NCBI RefSeq assembly: GCF_041346945.1
Contig: NZ_CP166850.1
Coordinates: 2,914,001-2,978,000 of the forward strand
DNA from: Amycolatopsis sp. cg9
GTDB taxonomy: Bacteria; Actinomycetota; Actinomycetes; Mycobacteriales; Pseudonocardiaceae
Length of the DNA: 64,000 nt
Direction of reading: 5' to 3'
Position 1 is the stretch's first letter, and each line of letters begins with the position of its first letter. Below the pieces are notes generated by a model. That model searched no databases and was not told the origin of the DNA. It worked only from the letters and a program-made list of their open reading frames with translations. The position numbers and the translations under genes are program-made. Positions 7,085-14,840 of this stretch are shown here, piece after piece.

Positions 7085-8062
7085 TCACCAGCGATCGTGC
7101 ACCAGCGGCCGGATCAGCTCGTCGTACGTTTCGCGGACGCCCGCCAGCGCCTCGGGGGACAACGCGGGCAGCGCCGCCGCCGTGGTGTTCGCCGTGGCCT
7201 GCGCGGCGTTGCGCGCGCCGGGGATCACCGTGCTCACGCCCGGCTGGTCGATGATCCAGCGCAGCGCGAACCGCGCCAGCGCCTGCCCCTCGGGCACCAG
7301 CCCGCGCAGCCGCTCGACGGCCGCCAGCCCGGCCTCGTAGGGCACGCCCGAGAACGTCTCGCCGACGTCGAACGCCTCGCCGTGGCGGTTGAAGTTCCGG
7401 TGGTCGTTCTCCGCGAAGGTCGTCGAAGCCGTGTACCGGCCGGACAGCAGGCCCGACGCCAGCGGCACCCGCGCGATGATCCCGGCGCCCGCCTCCGCCG
7501 CGACCGGCAGCACCCGCTCCAGGGGCTTGAGGCGCAGGCAGTTCAGGATGATCTGCACCGACGCCACGTGCGGCCGCGCCAACGCCGTCAGGGCTTCTTC
7601 GCACGTCTCGACGCTGACGCCGTAGGCCTTGATGCGGCCCTCGTCGACCATCGCGTCCAGGGCGTCGTACACCGCGTCCGAGGAGTACACCGGCGTCGGC
7701 GGGCAGTGCAGCTGCACCAGGTCGAGCGTGTCGACGCCGAGGTTGCGGCGCGACCGGTCGTTCCACTCGCGGAAGTTCGCGGCGACGTAGTTCTCCGGCA
7801 CCTGCTCGACCCGGCGGCCCATCTTGGTCGCCACGAAGACGTCGCCGCGGTCGGCGAGGAACCGGCCGACCAGCCGCTCGCTGCGGCCGTCGCCGTAGAC
7901 GTCGGCGGTGTCGAAGAAGGTGACACCGCCGTCGGCGGCCGCGTGCAGCACGCCCAGCGCGTCGTTCTCGTCGACCTCGCCCCAGTCGGCGCCGAGCTGC
8001 CAGCAGCCGAGCCCCACGACGGACACCTCGCGGCCCAGCCGGGCGATCTTCCGGTTCTCCAT
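7085..8062 (-). CDS. Aldo/keto reductase
   Basis: 325 aa from the ATG at 8062 (an in-frame ATG 18 bases upstream is the alternative). The AKR barrel shows FFDTADVYGDGRSE (catalytic Asp and Tyr), ATKMGRR (catalytic Lys) and LDLVQLHCPP (catalytic His). Near the C-terminus, PGVSTVIPGARNAAQ binds the NADP phosphate. It is divergent from a MarR gene 41 bases away, which is its likely regulator, and is probably co-transcribed with the nitroreductase. Together they look like a small xenobiotic or carbonyl-stress unit. Confidence 0.9.
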   Translation of the reverse strand: MENRKIARLGREVSVVGLGCWQLGADWGEVDENDALGVLHAAADGGVTFFDTADVYGDGRSERLVGRFLADRGDVFVATKMGRRVEQVPENYVAANFREWNDRSRRNLGVDTLDLVQLHCPPTPVYSSDAVYDALDAMVDEGRIKAYGVSVETCEEALTALARPHVASVQIILNCLRLKPLERVLPVAAEAGAGIIARVPLASGLLSGRYTASTTFAENDHRNFNRHGEAFDVGETFSGVPYEAGLAAVERLRGLVPEGQALARFALRWIIDQPGVSTVIPGARNAAQATANTTAAALPALSPEALAGVRETYDELIRPLVHDRW

Positions 8063-8103
8063 GCCGCGATCCAAGCACACGGCCCCGCCTATGATCGGCC
8101 GTC

Positions 8104-8589
8104 ATGGCCATGACTTCGGGTCCGGACGGACTGGGGACCCGGCTGCGGCACGTCCTCGAGATCCTCGACGGCGACGTCGCGCGGTTCCTCGCCGACATCG
8201 GCCTCGACGGCTACCGGCCGCGCTACTCGCCGGTGGTGCGGGCGCTGCTGGCCCGCGGCCCGCTGGCCATCCGCGACCTCGCCGCGGAGATGCGCGTGAC
8301 GCACTCGGCGGCCAGCCAGACCGTCGCGCAGATGAACCGGGCCGGGCTCGTCGTCCTCGAACCGGGCGCCGACGCCCGGCAGCGGATCGTGTCGCTCACC
8401 GCGAAGGCGCGTGACCTGCTGCCGCTGATCGAAGCGGAGTGGGCCGCGACGACGGAGGCGTCGGAAGCGCTGGAAGCCGAGCTGCCGTACTCGCTGCGCG
8501 CGCTGCTGGACGCGATCGTCGAAGCCCTCGACCGGAAGCCGTTCCGCGAGCGGATCGGGGAGACCGACGCCGCGCGCGAGCTGCGCTGA
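8104..8589 (+). CDS. MarR-family transcriptional regulator
   Basis: 161 aa winged helix-turn-helix protein. The recognition helix region LAIRDLAAEMRVTHSAASQT is followed by the wing (LEPGADARQRIVSLTAKARD). Helices at both ends form the MarR dimer interface. It is divergent from the aldo/keto reductase-nitroreductase pair across a 41-base gap, so it probably represses that pair and itself. I see no strong palindrome in the gap. Confidence 0.85.
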   Translation: MAMTSGPDGLGTRLRHVLEILDGDVARFLADIGLDGYRPRYSPVVRALLARGPLAIRDLAAEMRVTHSAASQTVAQMNRAGLVVLEPGADARQRIVSLTAKARDLLPLIEAEWAATTEASEALEAELPYSLRALLDAIVEALDRKPFRERIGETDAARELR

Positions 8590-9009
8590 TCAGGCGTCGG
8601 CGACCCGGAAGACCGCCCAGACGTACTTGCCGCCGGGGCAGCGTTCGAAGCCCCAGTCCACCGACAGCGCCTGGACCAGCACCAGCCCGCGGCTGCGCGC
8701 CTCGGCCGGGGACGGCGCCCGCAGCTCGGGCAGCAGCGCGCCGGTGTCGTACACGCGCAGCGTCAGGTGGCCGTCCGCGTACTCCAGCTCCAGCCGCTGC
8801 GGCCGCTCGCCGTGCTCGAAGGCGTTCGTGACCAGCTCCGACGTGGCCAGCAGGACGTCTTCCAGCCGGCGCTCGCACACGCCGAAGCCGAGCAGCGCCG
8901 ACCGGACCTCGTGCCGGGCCAGCGCCGGGGCGGTGACATCGGCCGGGAGGAACACCCGCAGGGGGGCGGCTGCCGCGGCGGTGTGCTGCGGCATCTTCGA
9001 CGTCGTCAT
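8590..9009 (-). CDS. ATP-binding anti-sigma regulatory protein (HATPase_c_2, RsbW-like)
   Basis: 139 aa GHKL-fold protein. The N-box LATSELVTNAFEHGERP (Glu and Asn for Mg-ATP), the G1-like box LRVYDTG and a G2-like SRGLVLVQAL are present. WGFERCPGGKYVWAVF forms the C-terminal strand typical of streptomycete RsbW-like proteins. It lies just downstream of sigF on the same strand but has its own SigF-type promoter. It could be a second kinase or anti-sigma, or an anti-antagonist regulator in the SigF network. Confidence 0.82.
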   Translation of the reverse strand: MTTSKMPQHTAAAAAPLRVFLPADVTAPALARHEVRSALLGFGVCERRLEDVLLATSELVTNAFEHGERPQRLELEYADGHLTLRVYDTGALLPELRAPSPAEARSRGLVLVQALSVDWGFERCPGGKYVWAVFRVADA

Positions 9010-9047
9010 CCGGTCCCCCTCCCAGTGAGTTCGGTACCGCCCGCGAA

Positions 9048-9073
9048 GTACCCAAGCGGGTGAGCGGCTAATC
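9048..9073 (-). promoter_or_regulatory. SigF/SigB-type promoter for the anti-sigma gene
   Basis: On the minus strand GATT-N16-GGGTAC fits the actinobacterial SigB/SigF consensus GNNT-N14-16-GGGTAY. The -10 (9048-9053) is about 39 bases ahead of the start at 9009, and the -35 touches the sigF stop codon. It implies positive control of this anti-sigma gene by the sigma factor encoded just upstream. Confidence 0.6.
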
Positions 9074-9851
9074 AGGTGCCTTCGGCCAGCTCGGATTCGT
9101 CCAGGCCCGAACGCAGCTTCTTCAGCGTCGCAGCCAGCAACCGCGACACCTGCATCTGGGAGACCCCGACGCGGCGCGCGATGTCCGATTGGCTCATCCC
9201 GGAGCCGAACCGCAGCGCCACGATCTTGCGCTCCCGGTCCGGCAGGCTCTCCAGCATCGGGCGCAGCGCCTCCCGCAGCTCGGCCTGGCCCAGCTCGGCG
9301 TCCGGCGCCCCGAACCTCGTGTGCGCCGCGTTCTCCAGCAGGTGGTCGAGCGAAGCGCCGTAGCGGCCCTGGCCGGCGCGAAGACCCTCGTAGACGTCTT
9401 CGATGGGCACGCCGAGGCGCCCGGCGATCTCACTCGGCTTCGGCGCGCGGGAGAGCTGCACGGTGAGCTCTTCGCGGGCGGCCGAGATGTTCGCGTTCAG
9501 CTCCTTGAGCCGCCGCGGCACCCGCACCGACCAGCTGTTGTCCCGGAAGTGGTGCCGCAGCTCCCCGGAGATGGTCGGCACCGCGAACGCCAGGAAGTCC
9601 GTCCCCTGATCGGGGTCGAACCGGTCGACGGCGTGGATCAGCCCGACCGTGGCGATCTGGACCAGGTCCTCCATCGCCTCGTCGCGGTTGCGGAACTTGC
9701 GGGCCAGGTTGCGCGCGAGCTCCAGGTGGGCGCGCACGAGGGTGTCGCGGATGCGGTCGCGTTCCGGCGAGTCCGCGGGCAGCGCGGCGAGCTGGGCGAA
9801 CAGCGCGCCGACGTCCGGTTCGTCCCCCCTGCTCTCGGCGGGACCGCTCAC
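9072..9851 (-). CDS. sigF: SigF/SigB-family stress sigma factor
   Basis: 259 aa. Region 2 carries AMEDLVQIATVGLIHAVDRF (core RNA polymerase contact and -10 recognition), then region 3 (VPRRLKELNANISAAREEL). Region 4 has LPDRERKIVALRFGSGMSQ followed by SDIARRVGVSQMQVSRLL. Length and domain set match group 3 sigma factors of the SigF/SigB type rather than ECF. GTG at 9851 overlaps the RsbW-like stop (GTGA), so synthesis is coupled to the anti-sigma. SigF-type promoters before rsbW and before the next gene indicate autoregulation. Confidence 0.92.
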   Translation of the reverse strand: MSGPAESRGDEPDVGALFAQLAALPADSPERDRIRDTLVRAHLELARNLARKFRNRDEAMEDLVQIATVGLIHAVDRFDPDQGTDFLAFAVPTISGELRHHFRDNSWSVRVPRRLKELNANISAAREELTVQLSRAPKPSEIAGRLGVPIEDVYEGLRAGQGRYGASLDHLLENAAHTRFGAPDAELGQAELREALRPMLESLPDRERKIVALRFGSGMSQSDIARRVGVSQMQVSRLLAATLKKLRSGLDESELAEGT

Positions 9852-10264
9852 GAGTCCGCCACCTGGCTTTCCCGGACCAGGTCGACCCGGGACAGGTAGC
9901 GGCCGTCCTTCGGCGTGATGGTGCGCTCGGCCGTCGTCGCGAGCGCGGTCAGCAGCTGCCACGAAAGCCCGGTGTCGTCCTCGTGGTCCGGGGAGTCCGA
10001 AAAGACCGAGACCGAGACCTCGATGCGCGGCCCGCTCCACGAGAACACGCACGTGAGCTTGCCGTCCGCGCTGGCGGGGAGCAGCAGCGAGCAGGCTTCG
10101 TCCACCGCCATCCGGAGGTCCTCGACGGCGTCGAGGTCGAAGTCCTGGCGCATCGCGATGTCGGCCACGATGGTCCGCAGCGTGGGCACGACGTGCGGGA
10201 TCGCGGCCGTCCGCACCTCGATGACCTGCGCGCCTTCCGGGACGAGCGGGGCGTTGTCCTCCAC
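9848..10264 (-). CDS. rsbW: Anti-sigma factor, RsbW/UsfX-like
   Basis: 138 aa GHKL-type protein directly upstream of and coupled to sigF. The N-box region reads LRMAVDEACSLLLPAS: the Glu is there but the Asn of the classical ExxxN box is not evident, as in some actinobacterial SigF anti-sigmas that bind ATP weakly. The C-terminal half GRYLSRVDLVRES closes the fold. Expected role: holds SigF inactive until an unphosphorylated STAS antagonist (for example 10955-11308) displaces it. Good GGAGAAAGGAA ribosome site upstream. Confidence 0.85.
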   Translation of the reverse strand: MEDNAPLVPEGAQVIEVRTAAIPHVVPTLRTIVADIAMRQDFDLDAVEDLRMAVDEACSLLLPASADGKLTCVFSWSGPRIEVSVSVFSDSPDHEDDTGLSWQLLTALATTAERTITPKDGRYLSRVDLVRESQVADS

Positions 10265-10330
10265 GTTTGTTCCTTTCTCCGGCTCGCGCTGCGGGGGGTC
10301 GGCGGTGTCCTCTCACGCCCGGTCAGCGAG

Positions 10331-10356
10331 ATGCCCGTGGGGTGAGCAAACCAAAC
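10331..10356 (-). promoter_or_regulatory. SigF-type promoter for rsbW-sigF
   Basis: Minus-strand GTTT-N16-GGGCAT, with -10 at 10331-10336, ends about 67 bases upstream of the rsbW start. It matches the GTTT-N15-17-GGGYAT pattern of mycobacterial and streptomycete SigF promoters, including those that autoregulate usfX-sigF. Confidence 0.65.
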
Positions 10357-10427
10357 CCGCGTTTGATCCGCTCCACCGGCGGGCATGTAGCCGTCGACAT
10401 GCTGATCCTGGGAAAGGCGGGGACGAC

Positions 10428-10736
10428 ATGGCTGACGTGAGCCGGCTGCCCAACGTGGTTGCTGAAGAGTGGGAATGGCAGCTGAACGGCTCGTGCCGCG
10501 GTGCGGACAGCAGCCTGTTCTTCCACACGGACAACGAGCGGGGTTCCGCGCGCGAGCGGCGCGAGTCGCGGGCCAAGGCCATCTGCCAGACCTGCCCGGT
10601 CCTGGCGCAGTGCCGCCGGCACGCGATGACCGTGCAGGAGCCGTACGGCATCTGGGGCGGCCTCGGCGAGATCGAACGGCGGCAGCTGTTCCTCCGCCAG
10701 CGACGGGCCGCGCGGAAGACCGTGAGCGCGCACTGA
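10428..10736 (+). CDS. whiB3: WhiB-family Fe-S regulator (WhiB3/WhiD type)
   Basis: 102 aa. Four cluster cysteines are at residues 23 (LNGSCRGAD), 53, 56 (AICQTCPVL) and 62 (AQCRRH). This spacing, as I recall it, equals that of M. tuberculosis WhiB3. The WhiB turn EPYGIWGGLGEIER and a basic tail RQRRAARK for DNA contact follow. It should bind a [4Fe-4S] cluster, sense redox or NO, and act with the principal sigma factor; the Streptomyces orthologue WhiD is needed for spore maturation. It is divergent from rsbW-sigF, which fits a stress or development block. ATG 10428 is preceded by GGAAAGGCGGGGAC. Confidence 0.9.
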   Translation: MADVSRLPNVVAEEWEWQLNGSCRGADSSLFFHTDNERGSARERRESRAKAICQTCPVLAQCRRHAMTVQEPYGIWGGLGEIERRQLFLRQRRAARKTVSAH

Positions 10737-10954
10737 CCAGGCACGATTCAGGTGCACGTGAACAGCTCGCGCGAAAGGGCGGCGGCCGTGGCGGGCTCGG
10801 TCGCTTCCTGGGTTAGGGTTGGCCCCGGAGTTGCCTTGACCGTGCCGGGCGCGGGGTTCTGCCCCGGGCTGTGGAAGGCGCGGTGACACGGTTGCCGCTT
10901 GAGACAGCAGGCGCGTACCCGGCGCAGGAGCAGCGCCTGACGAGGAGAAACTGC

Positions 10955-11308
10955 ATGCCCGCAGCCGACCAGAACGCCACCCCGCCCGGGTTCGGCATCA
11001 CGCTGGACACCGACGCGACGGAGCCCCGGGTGGTGGTCACCGGCGAGCTCGATCTGCTCACCAGCCCGCAGCTGCAGGAGGCCCTGGCGGGGCTGATCGC
11101 GGACAAGCGCGCGCAGCGGGTCGTGGCCGATCTGACCGGGGTGACCTTCTTCGATTCCTCCGCGCTGAACGTGGTGCTCCGCGCACAACGCCAGGCCGGC
11201 GAGCAGGACGTCGAACTCGAGGTCGTCCCGAGCCCCGCGGTGAGCCGAGTGATCGAGCTCACCGGCGTGGCCGAACACCTGAGCGTGTCGGAGGACCCCC
11301 AAGCCTGA
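10955..11308 (+). CDS. STAS-domain anti-sigma factor antagonist (RsbV-like)
   Basis: 117 aa single STAS domain. Strand VVVTGELDLLTSP and the phosphorylation loop ADLTGVTFFDSSALNVVL (the Ser of FFDSSAL is the predicted RsbW target) are clear. The C-terminal helix VSRVIELTGVAEHL is also typical. When dephosphorylated it should sequester the RsbW-like proteins and free SigF. ATG 10955 has GAGGAGAAA at ideal spacing; a longer in-frame reading from 10871 lacks one. Near, but not in operon with, sigF. Confidence 0.87.
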   Translation: MPAADQNATPPGFGITLDTDATEPRVVVTGELDLLTSPQLQEALAGLIADKRAQRVVADLTGVTFFDSSALNVVLRAQRQAGEQDVELEVVPSPAVSRVIELTGVAEHLSVSEDPQA

Positions 11309-11359
11309 CCGCCCGCTACGGTTCCGCGGACTGGTTCGCGGGATCCTGGGGGCGGCACG

Positions 11360-12151
11360 ATGATGGGGCGGACGCATGCCCTGAGCGGCTGGTGCGCGGG
11401 CTTGGCCCTGGCGCCCGCGGTCGGGGTGGGTTCGGTGCACCAAGCGGTGGTCTTCGCGGCCACCACAGCGGGTTTCACCCTGCTGCCCGACCTCGACCAC
11501 CCCGGCGCGAGCGCGTCCCGCCTCCTCGGCTGGCTGACCGGCGCCCTGTCGTGGCTGCTGCGGCGCGTCTCGTCGGCGTTCTACGCGCTGACGAAGGGCC
11601 CGCGCGACGAGAAGGTCACCGGCCAGCACCGCCACCTTTCCCACACGATCCTCTTCGCCGCGGGCTTGGGCGCGTTGACGTCGTGGGGCACCGAAAAGGG
11701 CGGCCCGTGGGCGGTCGTCGGCGTGGTGGTCTTCGGCTTGATGCTGGCGGAAGGCGCACTCGGCGACTGGCTCCTCCCGGTGAGCGGCGCGGCGGTGGCG
11801 TGGTGGTTCTTCACCGCGCCCCCGGACCGCGCCGGCGAACTGGCGTCCATCTCGGGCTGGCTCGGCATCGCGGTCGCGGCGGGGTGCCTGACCCACTGCC
11901 TGGGTGACGCGCTCACCGAGTCCGGTTGCCCGTTCCTCTTCCCGATCCCGATCGCCGGCGAGACCTGGTACGAGCTGGGACCCCCGAAGGCCCTCCGGTT
12001 CAAGACCGGCAAGAAGGTCGAGAAGCGGTTGATCTTCCCGGTGTTCGTGGTGCTCGGCGTGCTGCTGGTGCCCGGGGTGTGGGACTGGTCGGTCAGCACG
12101 TTCGAGCGGCTGTTCATCCCGCCGTCGTCCCAGCAGGCGACCACGCCTTGA
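11360..12151 (+). CDS. YdjM-family membrane-bound metal-dependent hydrolase
   Basis: 263 aa inner-membrane protein of the YdjM/DUF457 family. The N-terminal MMGRTHALSGW supplies the conserved His, LLPDLDHPGAS the DxDH metal motif, and TGQHRHLSHTI a HRxxSH motif. THCLGDALTESGCPFL gives the later His/Asp. About four to five membrane segments lie between. These residues probably bind a divalent metal; the substrate in this family is not established. Its 3' end overlaps the convergent SnoaL gene by 38 bases. Confidence 0.85.
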   Translation: MMGRTHALSGWCAGLALAPAVGVGSVHQAVVFAATTAGFTLLPDLDHPGASASRLLGWLTGALSWLLRRVSSAFYALTKGPRDEKVTGQHRHLSHTILFAAGLGALTSWGTEKGGPWAVVGVVVFGLMLAEGALGDWLLPVSGAAVAWWFFTAPPDRAGELASISGWLGIAVAAGCLTHCLGDALTESGCPFLFPIPIAGETWYELGPPKALRFKTGKKVEKRLIFPVFVVLGVLLVPGVWDWSVSTFERLFIPPSSQQATTP

Positions 12152-12875
12152 GCCGCTCGGCGGCCGCGGCGGTGTCGGTGTAGTCGCGGGTGTGCTTGAT
12201 CCGCCCGTCCTCGACGGTCAGCACCATGACGTAGGAGACGGCGAAGGCCTCGCCGCGCACCTCCTGGTGCAGGTCGAACTCCGCGACGAGCTTCCGCGGG
12301 TCCGCCGTCTCGTGGACGACGACGTTGGCGGCTCCGGTGATCCGCCGGCTCCCACCGGCGGCGTGGAAGCGGCGGCGGAGCTCTTCGCGGCCCTTCGTCA
12401 CGCGGGGCACGCCGGGGAGGGTGAAGGGCATTTCGAGGGTGACGTCTTCGGCGTAGAGGTCGGCGAGGTCGTCCCACCGGTTCTCGACCGAGGCGGCGAG
12501 GAAGCGGTCGAAGACCTCACGCGTGCGGAGCGCGGCGAGGGCGGTGTTCGGGTAGTCGCGGTACGCCGTGATCTCCCCGCCGGTCACCGTCACCACCCCG
12601 ACCGACGAAGGGTGGCCGGACACCCGCAGCTCCAGGACGAAGCCCGTCTCCGTCACCTCCGCCGTGACCTGGGCTTCCCGCACGCCCAGCGCGCGCGCCC
12701 GGGCACCGGCCGCGCCCAGTTCGGCGACGATCGCCTCCCGGCCTTCGGTGCGCAGGCCGAGGAACGGCCGCTCGTACACCGCGTCGGCGGCGAAGAGGTC
12801 CGCGAACGGCCCGGTGTCGAGAGTGGACATACCAAGGCGGACCAGCCGGGCGATTTCGGGCACGGTGCGGGTCAT
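12114..12875 (-). CDS. Tandem SnoaL-like (NTF2-fold) protein
   Basis: 253 aa with two SnoaL-like cone domains. The first, about residues 1-120, has FADLFAADAVYERPFLG; the second, about 120-250, has DDLADLYAEDVTLEMPF and VMVLTVEDGRIKHTRDYTDT. Most family members have one domain, so this is a duplication-fusion. Such proteins are ketosteroid-isomerase-like enzymes or small-molecule binding proteins; substrate unknown. It is divergent from a TetR gene with a clear operator between them (12934-12951), so it is the likely repressed target. Confidence 0.82.
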   Translation of the reverse strand: MTRTVPEIARLVRLGMSTLDTGPFADLFAADAVYERPFLGLRTEGREAIVAELGAAGARARALGVREAQVTAEVTETGFVLELRVSGHPSSVGVVTVTGGEITAYRDYPNTALAALRTREVFDRFLAASVENRWDDLADLYAEDVTLEMPFTLPGVPRVTKGREELRRRFHAAGGSRRITGAANVVVHETADPRKLVAEFDLHQEVRGEAFAVSYVMVLTVEDGRIKHTRDYTDTAAAAERLKAWSPAGTTAG

Positions 12876-12933
12876 CGGAATTCTCCTGGAAGACTGGACG
12901 TTGAATCGGAACGGTGCACCCGCTTACGACGAT

Positions 12934-12951
12934 ACGGAGCGAGCGCTCCGT
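12934..12951. promoter_or_regulatory. TetR-type operator
   Basis: ACGGAGCG-AG-CGCTCCGT has 8-base perfect arms and a 2-base centre. It lies midway between the divergent SnoaL-like and TetR genes, about 20 bases ahead of the TetR start, so the TetR product probably represses both. Confidence 0.75.
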
Positions 12952-12971
12952 TTGTCAACGAGGAGAGCTTG

Positions 12972-13532
12972 ATGGAGAAGATGCGCGCGGACGCACGGCG
13001 CAACCGGGCCAAGGTCCTGGCCGCCGCGGAGGAGGCGTTCGCCGTCGACGGGCTGGCCGTGCCGCTCGACGACATCGCGCGGCTGGCCGGCGTCGGGGCC
13101 GGCACCGTCTACCGGCACTTCCCCAGCAAGGAAGCGCTCTTCCAGGCCGTCGTCCTCGAGCGCATCCAGCAGTTCGCCGAGGAAGCCCGCGCGCTCGCCG
13201 AAGCGGACGAGCCCGGTGAGGTCTTCTTCGACTACTTCGTCCGCGTCATCCACCAGGCGTCCCTCAACCGGGCCATCTGCGACGCCCTGGCCGAGTCCGG
13301 CGGGCACGCCTTCAAAGCCGGGGCGGGCGACGACTTCCGCGCGGGCTTCGCGCGGCTCCTCGAGCGGGCGCAGGCGGCCGGCGCCGTCCGGCGGGACATC
13401 GACGGGGACGACCTGCGCGCGCTCATCGTCGGCTGCCTCGCCGTCGAGCGGTACGCGCCGGGCAGCGAGCACCTCGTCCGCGTCGTCGTCGACGGGCTGC
13501 GGGCGTCAGCCGGACAGGGCGATGTCGCGTAG
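12972..13532 (+). CDS. TetR-family transcriptional regulator
   Basis: 186 aa. The N-terminal helix-turn-helix reads DDIARLAGVGAGTVYRHFPS, preceded by RRNRAKVLAAAEEAFAVDGL, and the rest is a helical ligand domain. GAGGAG lies just ahead of the ATG at 12972. It is divergent from the SnoaL-like gene, with the palindrome at 12934-12951 between them. Its 3' end overlaps the convergent LuxR-type gene by 27 bases. Confidence 0.9.
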   Translation: MEKMRADARRNRAKVLAAAEEAFAVDGLAVPLDDIARLAGVGAGTVYRHFPSKEALFQAVVLERIQQFAEEARALAEADEPGEVFFDYFVRVIHQASLNRAICDALAESGGHAFKAGAGDDFRAGFARLLERAQAAGAVRRDIDGDDLRALIVGCLAVERYAPGSEHLVRVVVDGLRASAGQGDVA

Positions 13533-14831
13533 CTGCGCCCGGCTCGCGATGCCGAGCTTGGGGAACACCTTGTACAGGTGGTAGCCGACGGTGCGCGGGC
13601 TCAGGAACAGCCGCGCGCCGATCTCGCGGTTGGACAACCCCGCCGCGGCCAGCTCCGCCACCTGGCGCTCCTGCGCGGTCAGCCGCCCGCCGCCGCCCGC
13701 GGCCGACCCGGTCGCCCGCAGTTCCCGGCCCGCCGTCGCGGCCCACTCGGTCGCGCCGAGGCTGTCGAACAGCTCCCAAGCCGTCCGGAGCGCCACCTTC
13801 GCCTCGGTGATCCGACGGTCGCGCCGCAGCCGCTGGCCTTCGCGCAGCCGGGCGCGCGCCCGCTCGAAGGGCCGGTCGTCGGGCGGAGCCGGGGAAAGCC
13901 CGCCGGACGACGCCTCGGCGTGGTCGCGGGCGGCCGCGGCGGCGACGTCCCGGTGGCCCAGCGCGGAAAGCCGTTCCACGGCCGGCTCGTACTCGCCGCG
14001 GGAGAGGTGCAGCGAGCCCAGCGCCCAGCGGGCCTGCGCCGCCGCCAGCGCGTTGTCTTGGGCCGGTGCTTCCCGCAGCACGAGCGTCGCGTGCTCCCGG
14101 CACGCCTGCGCGTCACCGCGCAGGGCGGCGAGCCGGGCCAGCACCGCGTGCGCGTCCGCCGACGTCACCCGCTGCTCGGCGGCGGTCCGCAGCGCCTCCG
14201 CCGCGTGCGCCCGCGCGTCGGCCCAGCGGCCCAGGTCCAGCTCCACTTCGGACAGCCACGTCAGCAGGACCGCGTACAGCGCGAGGATCCCGTTGGCGCG
14301 CAACCGTTCCGCGGCGACGAGCCCGAACTCCCGGGTCGCCTGCCGGTGCGGCCCGCGGCGGCTGATCGCCATCGGGACGAGCCAGCGGTGGGCGTGCCGT
14401 TCGGTGAGCGACGCCGGGACCGCGTCGAGGAGCTCCCACGGGTCCGGCACTTCGCCGTCGCCGGTGAGCAGCCCGGCCAGGACGTGGTAGCCGGGTTCGC
14501 AGTCCAGCGCGGTGATCCGCCGGGCCAGCCCGGCGACGTCGGCCCACCGGTCGCGGTGGTGCGCGGCGTCGATCGCCAGGAACAGCAACCGCGCCGCACG
14601 CTCGGGACCGACCTGGTCCGCGAGCCGCGTCAGGTGGTCCTGAGCGGCGGCGAGGTTCCCGCTGTAGAGCTCGATCAGCCCGCGCAGCCGTCCGGTCAGC
14701 GGCCGCGCGACGGGCTCGCGGACCGTCGAAGCCATGACGTCCAGGAGCCGCCGGGCCCGCACGGGGTCACCGGCCTTCCACGCCGAGTGGGCCGCCTCGC
14801 AGAGCCGGTGCGCCCGCGCGCTTTCGTCCAT
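13506..14831 (-). CDS. LuxR-family regulator with helical repeat region and no ATPase
   Basis: 441 aa. Residues about 1-370 are all-helical, Ala/Arg-rich TPR-like repeats. Residues about 380-441 are a LuxR helix-turn-helix (LTAQERQVAELAAAGLSNRE, then IGARLFLSPRTVGYHLYKVF). The architecture equals the C-terminal half of LAL/MalT-type regulators, without the N-terminal AAA/NACHT ATPase, so it either descends from a truncated LAL or works with a partner. It lies 9 bases downstream of the MFS transporter stop on the same strand, and may be co-transcribed with it. Confidence 0.8.
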   Translation of the reverse strand: MDESARAHRLCEAAHSAWKAGDPVRARRLLDVMASTVREPVARPLTGRLRGLIELYSGNLAAAQDHLTRLADQVGPERAARLLFLAIDAAHHRDRWADVAGLARRITALDCEPGYHVLAGLLTGDGEVPDPWELLDAVPASLTERHAHRWLVPMAISRRGPHRQATREFGLVAAERLRANGILALYAVLLTWLSEVELDLGRWADARAHAAEALRTAAEQRVTSADAHAVLARLAALRGDAQACREHATLVLREAPAQDNALAAAQARWALGSLHLSRGEYEPAVERLSALGHRDVAAAAARDHAEASSGGLSPAPPDDRPFERARARLREGQRLRRDRRITEAKVALRTAWELFDSLGATEWAATAGRELRATGSAAGGGGRLTAQERQVAELAAAGLSNREIGARLFLSPRTVGYHLYKVFPKLGIASRAQLRDIALSG

Positions 14832-14840
14832 GCCCCGAAG

